Shown here: one piece after another, positions 3,819-8,994 of the stretch
How positions within the stretch are numbered: the stretch's first letter is position 1
Layout: each line of letters starts with the position of its first letter
Assembly (NCBI GenBank): GCA_902773155.1
Contig: CACYDK010000113.1
Location: 1 to 8,994 of the forward strand
Origin: an uncultured Ruminococcus sp.
GTDB taxonomy: Bacteria; Bacillota; Clostridia; Oscillospirales; Acutalibacteraceae
Length of the DNA: 8,994 bases
Direction: 5' to 3'
The notes under the pieces: model-generated
Database searches by the model: none
What the model was told of the DNA's origin: nothing
The model's input: the letters and a program-made list of their open reading frames with translations, nothing else
Translations under genes and position numbers: made by a program

Positions 3819-6371
3819 ATGAAAAGGATCGCTTTGGGAATACTCGCTCATGTGGATTCGGGCAAAACTACGCTGTCCGAGGCTATGCTGTATTGCTCCG
3901 GCAGTATTCCCAAACTCGGCCGCGTCGACCACAAGAACGCCTTTCTCGACAATTTCTACCTTGAGCGGAGCCGCGGGATCACCATATTTTCCAAGCAGGC
4001 GGTGCTCACCTGCGGCGGCTGTGAGTTTACGCTTATCGACACCCCGGGACACGTAGATTTCTCGGCAGAGTGCGAGCGTACGCTTCAGGCTCTGGACTAC
4101 GCGGTGCTCGTGATAAGCGCGTCAGACGGTGTACAGAGCCACACCCGGACGCTGTGGAAGCTGCTCAGGCGCTACAACGTACCGTCGTTCATTTTTGTGA
4201 ACAAGATGGATATACCCGGCGCGGACAAGTACTACGTTATGCGCGAAATCAGGGAAGAGCTGGGCGACGGTTGCGTTGATTTTACGGCTTCCGCCGATCA
4301 GCTTTACGAGAATATCGCGCTGTGCGGCGAGGAGCTTCTAAACTCCTACTACGAAAACGAAACTATCGAAGCCGACGAAATAAAAAAGGCGGTTTCCGAA
4401 CGAAGGGTCTTTCCCTGTATGTTCGGCTCCGCTCTTAAGCTTGACGGAGTTACGGAGTTTTTAAACCTCCTCTCCGACTACTGCGTTCAGCCGTCTTATC
4501 CCGAGGATTTTGCGGCGAAGGTCTACAAGATATCCGAGGACAAGGGCGACAGGCTTACTCATATGAAGATTACCGGAGGCCGTTTAAGGGTAAAAGACGT
4601 TATAAACGGCGAAAAGGTCAATCAAATAAGAATATACTCCGGCGAAAAATACACCCCCGTCACAGAGGCTGAGGCCGGAAGCGTTTGCGCTGTAGTCGGG
4701 CTCGCGAAAACAAAAGCCGGCGAAGGACTTGGAGCCGAGCCGGATTCCGCGCTGCCGGTGCTGGAGCCGGTGCTCACCTACCGCGTTATCCTGCCGGAAG
4801 GCACAGACGCTCACACCGCCCTCTCCAAGCTGAGGATCATCGAGGCGGAGGATCCTCAGCTCAACGTAACGTGGAACGAGAGACTCGGCGAGATACAGGT
4901 TCAGCTTATGGGCGATATTCAGCTCGAGGTTCTCTCCTCCATCGTCAGCGAACGCTTCGGGTTCGACATCAGCTTCGGCGAGGGAAATATAATCTACAAG
5001 GAAACAATCTCCGACACGGTGGAGGGCGTAGGTCATTTTGAACCGCTCAGACACTACGCCGAGGTTCATCTTATGCTTCGTCCCGGAAAGCGCGACAGCG
5101 GACTGGTTTTTTCTACCGACTGCAAGGAGGACGTGCTCGACAAAAACTGGCAGCGGCTCATCCTCACTCACCTTTACGAAAAAACTCACCTAGGCGTCCT
5201 GACCGGCTCGCCCATCACCGATATGGAAATCAGCCTGGTTTCCGGAAGGGCTCACGCCAAACACACGGAGGGCGGCGACTTTCGCGAGGCGACCTACAGG
5301 GCGGTGCGCCAGGGACTCCGCACGGCAAAGTCTGTGCTGTTGGAGCCGGTTTACGAATACACCCTTGAAATACCGCAGGAGAACGTCGGACGCGCTATGT
5401 CGGACATTCAGCGGATGTGCGGAAGCTTTGAAAGCCCGGAGATCAAGGGGGATTTTGCTGTAATAAGGGGCACCGCGCCCGTAGCTACGATGAGGGGCTA
5501 CTCGCGCGAGCTTGCGGGCTACAGCCACGGAGCAGGACGGCTAAGCCATACGCTCAAGGGCTACGAGGCGTGCCATAATCCGGACGAGATAATCGCCGCC
5601 TTCGGCTATGATCCGGACGCTGATACCCAAAACCCGTGCGACTCGGTATTCTGCTCGCACGGAGCGGGACATATCATAAAATGGAACGAGGTTCGCGGCT
5701 ATATGCATGTAAAAAGCGCAATGACTCCTCCGCGCGAGAATGTTCCGAAACAGCTTAAGCCGGATCTCGCGAAATACCGGACTCAAAAGGACATTTTTGC
5801 ACTCGACAAGGAGCTTGTGAGTATTTTTGAGCAGACCTACGGCTCGATCCATAAACGCAAATCCAATTCCGTCAAACGGCGTATTTCAGCGCCGGAGCAA
5901 AAGCCCTACAAGGGCAAGGCTCCCGAAAACTACGACGGCGAGGAATATCTGCTTGTAGACGGCTATAACGTAATTTTCTCGTGGGAGAAGCTTCGAAAGC
6001 TCTCCGAGGAAAATATCGACGGCGCGAGGGGCGCGCTCATAAACATCCTATGCAACTATCAGGGCTACAGAAAATGCGAGCTGATCGTTGTATTCGACGC
6101 GTACAAGGTCAAGGGCGATCACCGCGAGGTCGAGCGCGTAAACAATATCAGCGTGGTATATACAAGGGAAGCCGAAACCGCCGATATGTACATTGAAAAG
6201 ACCTCGCATAAGCTCGCAAAAAAGCACCGCGTAAGAGTTGTCACCTCTGACGCGATGGAACAGCTCATCATCCTCGGAGCCGGAGCCCTGCGCGTATCCT
6301 CAAGAGCATTTGAGGAAGAAGTAAACGAGGCCGAAAACGAAATAAGAGAGCTTATTTCAGCTGAAAACTGA
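3819..6371 (+). CDS. EF-G/Tet(M)-like ribosome-protection-type GTPase fused to a YacP/Rae1-type NYN endonuclease domain
   Basis: This 850-residue protein opens with a translational GTPase: P-loop AHVDSGKTT (10-18), RGITI switch I (52-56), DTPGH (74-78) and NKMD (128-131). EF-G-like domains II (about 230-310), III (318-395), IV (396-505) and V (506-600) follow, most like ribosomal protection proteins. Domain IV has GRAHAKHTEGGDF (476-488) where Tet(M) carries its YSPVSTPADF loop, so drug displacement is doubtful. A basic linker (about 640-705) leads to a NYN/PIN-like domain (709-848) resembling Bacillus YacP/Rae1, which cleaves mRNA in the ribosomal A site. LLVDGYN (Asp714), VVFDA (Asp760), ETAD (Asp789) and VTSDAMEQ (Asp811) keep the acidic metal-binding residues. 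The two halves suggest a GTPase that docks in the A site and delivers an mRNase to stalled ribosomes; that role is inferred. It has its own promoter. Automatic annotation is likely to call it a tetracycline-resistance protein. Confidence 0.93.
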   Translation: MKRIALGILAHVDSGKTTLSEAMLYCSGSIPKLGRVDHKNAFLDNFYLERSRGITIFSKQAVLTCGGCEFTLIDTPGHVDFSAECERTLQALDYAVLVISASDGVQSHTRTLWKLLRRYNVPSFIFVNKMDIPGADKYYVMREIREELGDGCVDFTASADQLYENIALCGEELLNSYYENETIEADEIKKAVSERRVFPCMFGSALKLDGVTEFLNLLSDYCVQPSYPEDFAAKVYKISEDKGDRLTHMKITGGRLRVKDVINGEKVNQIRIYSGEKYTPVTEAEAGSVCAVVGLAKTKAGEGLGAEPDSALPVLEPVLTYRVILPEGTDAHTALSKLRIIEAEDPQLNVTWNERLGEIQVQLMGDIQLEVLSSIVSERFGFDISFGEGNIIYKETISDTVEGVGHFEPLRHYAEVHLMLRPGKRDSGLVFSTDCKEDVLDKNWQRLILTHLYEKTHLGVLTGSPITDMEISLVSGRAHAKHTEGGDFREATYRAVRQGLRTAKSVLLEPVYEYTLEIPQENVGRAMSDIQRMCGSFESPEIKGDFAVIRGTAPVATMRGYSRELAGYSHGAGRLSHTLKGYEACHNPDEIIAAFGYDPDADTQNPCDSVFCSHGAGHIIKWNEVRGYMHVKSAMTPPRENVPKQLKPDLAKYRTQKDIFALDKELVSIFEQTYGSIHKRKSNSVKRRISAPEQKPYKGKAPENYDGEEYLLVDGYNVIFSWEKLRKLSEENIDGARGALINILCNYQGYRKCELIVVFDAYKVKGDHREVERVNNISVVYTREAETADMYIEKTSHKLAKKHRVRVVTSDAMEQLIILGAGALRVSSRAFEEEVNEAENEIRELISAEN

Positions 6372-6388
6372 GAGCTGACAATGCAAAT

Positions 6389-6423
6389 GCCCGGCAGACA
6401 ATGTCTGCCGGGCTGTTTTATTA
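6389..6423. terminator. Shared terminator between convergent genes
   Basis: A perfect 11-bp stem (GCCCGGCAGAC, 6389-6399, with GTCTGCCGGGC, 6403-6413) has a 3-base loop. On the plus strand TGTTTTATTA follows, a good tail for the GTPase gene. On the minus strand ATTTGCATT follows, a weaker tail that may still serve the pullulanase gene. Confidence 0.9.
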
Positions 6424-6428
6424 TGGAA

Positions 6429-8918
6429 TTAGTAGGAACCGCACTCATAGTGACCTTCGGCGTCGGTTGTCGGAGGAGCGTCCGCGCTGTCTTTCAGCGG
6501 ATAGAAGCCTACTTCCGAACCGGTGAAGGTGAGGTCGGTTGTCTGAACCTCGCCGTTTGTGATAACGAAGCTACAGCCTACCGGAAGCTCGATCGACCAC
6601 TGTTCCTCGCCGTAATCGTTCGAGCCGGCGTTAGTCATAGCCTCGCCCGGCCATTCGGTGAAGGTCTGCTCTCCTAACCAGTAGTGACAGGTCAGGTCAC
6701 CCGACCAGCCATAGTTGTTAGTGAACACTATCTGCTGCTTATCGGGGACGGGAGCGTCTGTCTCGGGCTCTGGATCAGTCTCGGGTTCTGTATCGGGCTC
6801 GGGAGCTACTGTCGGGTCGGGACCCGGTGCGTCTGTCGGGGTCTCTGTTACCTCCTGACCGGGAGCGGCTGTCGGAGCCGCTGTCGGAGCGTCTGCGGGA
6901 GCCGCTGTCGGAGTGTCCGCTGGAGCCGCCGTAGGAGCGTCCGCGGGAGCCGCCGTAGGAGCGGGAGTCTCGACCGGCTGGCCGATCTTGAAGGGAACGT
7001 CGATCTTTACAAGATATCTCTGGATGTAGGAAGCGTCCTTGATAGTGATCTTGCCGTTGCCGTCAACATCGGAGTTGCGCAGGTTCTTTTCCTCGAAGAA
7101 CGCGAGGTTTACGAGGTACTGCTGGATGAAGGTTACGTCTCTTACGTCGATCAGAGTATCGCAGTTGGAGTCGCCGAGGAGAGAACTGTCGCCGCTTGTG
7201 GCGGGAGCTGTATCTGTTGTCGGCGCCTGAGTCGGAGCGTCTGTGGGAGTACCTGTGGGGCCGTCTGACGGAGCGTCTGTGGGAGCGTTTGTGGGAGCGT
7301 CGGTCGGAGCCTGAGTAGGAGGCTCTGTGGGAGCGTCTGTCGGGGGCTCTGTCGGATCAGCGCCGTTTCTGTAAAGGTATACTACGTTGATAGCGCCGGA
7401 GGAGAAGGTTCCGCTGGCGTTGTACGGAGTAGCTACCAGTCTGCCGCAGGAGGTATCCTCCTTAGTTGTATACTTATCGGTGATGCTCTTAACGCCCTTC
7501 TCCTGAACGGCTTCCTTGAGCTTCTTACCGGTGTCGATGTCGATATGAGATACGATGAGGGTGTTCTCGGAGGTAACTACACGGTTCTCGATCTTAGCCT
7601 CGCCGGAAACGGGATATCCGGGCTCGATCTTACCGGGCTCCTGACCCTCGCCGTTGTTCTGGTTTCCGTGGAACATTACACGGCAGGAGGCGATCGGCAC
7701 GGTGATCTTGTACCAGTTGTTGCCCTCGGAGGTCATAAGACCCTTACTTGTCTTACCGGAGCTCCATGCGCCGAGAGGCTCTTTACCGTCGTCGGTGTAA
7801 GCATAGCAGAATACTAAGGAATACTTGGATGTGTTCTTGTAGTGAACGATGGTCTGCTTAACGTCGATGGGCTTGTAGGTAAAGGTGATGGTAGTATCCT
7901 GACCGGAGAACTTTCCGTAGGTATTGAGCGGATACTTGTCGGTGTCGAGCTGATAGCCCTGTACGGCGCCGACCGGGATGTTATAGGCCTCGCCCTTTTC
8001 GAGAACGTAGGTCAGGCCGGGAACAACTTCCTTCTTATCCTGATCAACATAGTTGACCCTTATTGTTCCCATTGTCTTGCCGTTGGACTCATAGTTGAAG
8101 GTTACGGTCGTGTCGCTGGAGAAGGTTCCGGAGGGAGTACCGTCTGTACTTGTTACGTTGTTGCGGATGAGGAGCTCCTCGTCCTTGAGAGCGCGGTACT
8201 TTGTACCGATCCTGTACTTAGCAGTTACGGTCTTGTACTCTTTGCCGTTAACGATGTGCTTGGTTGTAAGTGTGCCGTACTTGAAACGATCGCTCAGATC
8301 CTTATAGCCGTCGGCCTTTACGAGGATAGCGGCGGACTTGCCGGGAACGGAGTAGGATGAGCCAGAAACGTCGGAGAGAGCCTTTACGCCGGCCTGGGTG
8401 TCGTTAGCTACGACCTTCCATCCGGAAGCGCCGAGGTTTGCGGTCGCCTGGGAGGAGCCGCTGTTGAGGATAACGGCTACCGTGCCCCATTCCTTGGAGG
8501 CGTTCGCTGTTGCGTTATCGATAGTATAAGCGATGAGAGAACCGCTGGAGCTCTTCATCGAGATCTTTCCCTTGGACTTGTTAGTGTCGTCGTTGAAGGG
8601 GGTGTAAACCTCCTGGATCTGGCGCAGACCCTTGTAGTATTCTACAGAGTTGCTGTAGGTCTGAGCGCGCTTCCAGTCGAGCATATTGATCTTATCGCCG
8701 GAGTTGTAGGAGTTTTCCTGACCCTGCTTTGTACGGGCAAACTCCGAACCGGCCTGCATAAACTTGATTCCCTGCGAGGTCATAAACAGCGCTGCTGTAA
8801 GCTTGAGCTGACTGATATATCCGGGCGAGGTGCTGTTGACATTTGTCGCGACAGACTTGGTTTCCTTACCCTCGCCGGAGGTCGTCTTTGCGCCTACGAG
8901 CTTATCCCAGATAGTATA
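6429..8918 (-). CDS. 5'-truncated amylosome-type pullulanase: GH13 end, MucBP-like repeats, two CBM26-like modules, internal dockerin
   Basis: The visible 829 residues are the C-terminal part of an exported type I pullulanase, which cuts alpha-1,6 branches in starch. Counting from the first visible residue, YTIWDKL to about 105 (including TSQGIKFMQAGSEFARTK) is the end of the catalytic barrel. A beta domain reaches about 210. MucBP-like repeats lie at about 216-280, 281-350 and 449-517. CBM26-like starch-binding modules lie at about 356-430 and 727-828. A type I dockerin lies at about 581-643, with two calcium loops (DSNCDTLIDVRD and DVDGNGKITIKD). Pro/Thr linkers flank the dockerin. Homologs have His-Asp-Asn just before YTIWDKL; here TAG (8919-8921) and unrelated sequence follow instead, so all four catalytic motifs are missing. 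The ATG at 8783 is internal, not a start. Either the gene is disrupted or the assembly is joined wrongly. Confidence 0.88.
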   Translation of the reverse strand, partial: YTIWDKLVGAKTTSGEGKETKSVATNVNSTSPGYISQLKLTAALFMTSQGIKFMQAGSEFARTKQGQENSYNSGDKINMLDWKRAQTYSNSVEYYKGLRQIQEVYTPFNDDTNKSKGKISMKSSSGSLIAYTIDNATANASKEWGTVAVILNSGSSQATANLGASGWKVVANDTQAGVKALSDVSGSSYSVPGKSAAILVKADGYKDLSDRFKYGTLTTKHIVNGKEYKTVTAKYRIGTKYRALKDEELLIRNNVTSTDGTPSGTFSSDTTVTFNYESNGKTMGTIRVNYVDQDKKEVVPGLTYVLEKGEAYNIPVGAVQGYQLDTDKYPLNTYGKFSGQDTTITFTYKPIDVKQTIVHYKNTSKYSLVFCYAYTDDGKEPLGAWSSGKTSKGLMTSEGNNWYKITVPIASCRVMFHGNQNNGEGQEPGKIEPGYPVSGEAKIENRVVTSENTLIVSHIDIDTGKKLKEAVQEKGVKSITDKYTTKEDTSCGRLVATPYNASGTFSSGAINVVYLYRNGADPTEPPTDAPTEPPTQAPTDAPTNAPTDAPSDGPTGTPTDAPTQAPTTDTAPATSGDSSLLGDSNCDTLIDVRDVTFIQQYLVNLAFFEEKNLRNSDVDGNGKITIKDASYIQRYLVKIDVPFKIGQPVETPAPTAAPADAPTAAPADTPTAAPADAPTAAPTAAPGQEVTETPTDAPGPDPTVAPEPDTEPETDPEPETDAPVPDKQQIVFTNNYGWSGDLTCHYWLGEQTFTEWPGEAMTNAGSNDYGEEQWSIELPVGCSFVITNGEVQTTDLTFTGSEVGFYPLKDSADAPPTTDAEGHYECGSY
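6861..6959 (-). repeat. 24-base tandem repeat encoding PTAAPADA linker units
   Basis: The linker after the dockerin repeats an 8-residue unit: PTAAPADA, PTAAPADT, PTAAPADA, then shortened PTAAP and TAAP. Copies differ mostly at wobble positions. It forms an extended, probably flexible or glycosylated spacer and is a likely site of length variation. Confidence 0.8.
7203..7361 (-). repeat. 12-base-period repeat encoding the PT(D/E/Q/N)AP linker
   Basis: Coding units of four residues (PTDA, PTEP, PTQA, PTDA, PTNA) repeat for about 50 residues before the dockerin. The DNA repeats variants of GGAGCGTCTGTG on the plus strand. It links the third MucBP-like module to the dockerin. Confidence 0.75.
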
Positions 8919-8994
8919 CTACGAAAAAGGGCAAACAAACAAGGCGGAACAGTCCATAGACAGTGTGGCTGAGGCTTTAATGTCTTGTGTATCA
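8919..8994 (+). other. Foreign sequence at the window end after an abrupt junction
   Basis: Homology to pullulanase stops at about 8918. The last 76 bases match no expected pullulanase sequence. On the plus strand they are open throughout (frame from 8917: YYEKGKQTNKAEQSIDSV, then AEALMSCVS to the edge), a hydrophilic, Lys/Glu/Gln-rich stretch resembling a real protein interior. I do not recognise the family. It may be the edge of an inserted element or an assembly misjoin; no terminal inverted repeat can be shown from one end. Confidence 0.4.

Noticed and set aside
3819..5700. Literal tetracycline-resistance gene
   Set aside because: The GTPase part is Tet(M)-like, but the domain IV loop differs from Tet(M), there is no attenuating leader, and the nuclease fusion points to another role.
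6861..7361. Possible CRISPR-like direct repeats
   Set aside because: The units are contiguous, multiples of three bases, differ at wobble positions, and encode Pro/Thr linkers; there are no unique spacers.
6684..8360. Several plus-strand open frames opposite the pullulanase
   Set aside because: They mirror the repetitive Pro/Thr linkers and MucBP-like repeats, giving Arg/Ser/Gly- or Val/Gly-rich products without homology, while the minus strand has clear dockerin and CBM modules.
6429..8783. ATG at 8783 as the true start of the minus-strand gene
   Set aside because: In-frame pullulanase sequence continues 45 codons upstream to 8918, and no ribosome binding site precedes that ATG, so it is an internal methionine of a truncated gene.

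Overview
The window looks like chromosomal DNA from a low-GC-type Gram-positive gut Clostridium relative. It most resembles starch-degrading Ruminococcaceae of the Ruminococcus bromii kind. This inference rests on strong AGGAGG-type ribosome binding sites, consensus TTGACA/TATAAT promoters, short U-tailed terminators, and an amylosome-style pullulanase carrying a dockerin, CBM26-like starch-binding modules and Pro/Thr linkers. Genes are of balanced composition, while the gaps between them are very AT-rich.

Layout, left to right. Bases 1-126 hold the Arg/Pro-rich tail of a plus-strand gene and its terminator. Bases 193-617 hold a 52-residue ribbon-helix-helix (RHH) regulator on the minus strand, its terminator, its likely promoter, and an upstream cluster of 8-bp palindromes (ATTGCAAT). 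Bases 752-1216 encode a four-helix membrane protein on the minus strand. A divergent promoter pair with adjoining -35 boxes (1260-1320) separates it from a cytoplasmic GH13 alpha-amylase-family enzyme (1450-3081). That enzyme ends in a fused DUF1653 domain, and its leader can form a pseudoknot next to the ribosome binding site. Next come family I inorganic pyrophosphatase with a perfect consensus promoter (3128-3722), then, after a terminator directly abutted by a new promoter, an 850-residue protein (3819-6371). In that protein an EF-G/Tet(M)-like GTPase is fused to a C-terminal YacP/Rae1-type NYN endonuclease domain. A shared terminator (6389-6423) separates it from a convergent, 5'-truncated pullulanase (6429-8918), which is interrupted at a sharp junction. 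The last 76 bases are unrelated to pullulanase.

How the genes fit together. The exported, dockerin-bearing pullulanase would debranch starch outside the cell. The cytoplasmic GH13 enzyme would act on imported maltodextrins. Pyrophosphatase and the GTPase-nuclease fusion are housekeeping or translation-quality genes with their own promoters. The most notable item is the ribosome-protection-type GTPase joined to a ribosome-dependent mRNase-type domain. The RHH/palindrome array, the GH13 leader pseudoknot, the GH13-DUF1653 fusion and the pullulanase break also merit a second look.
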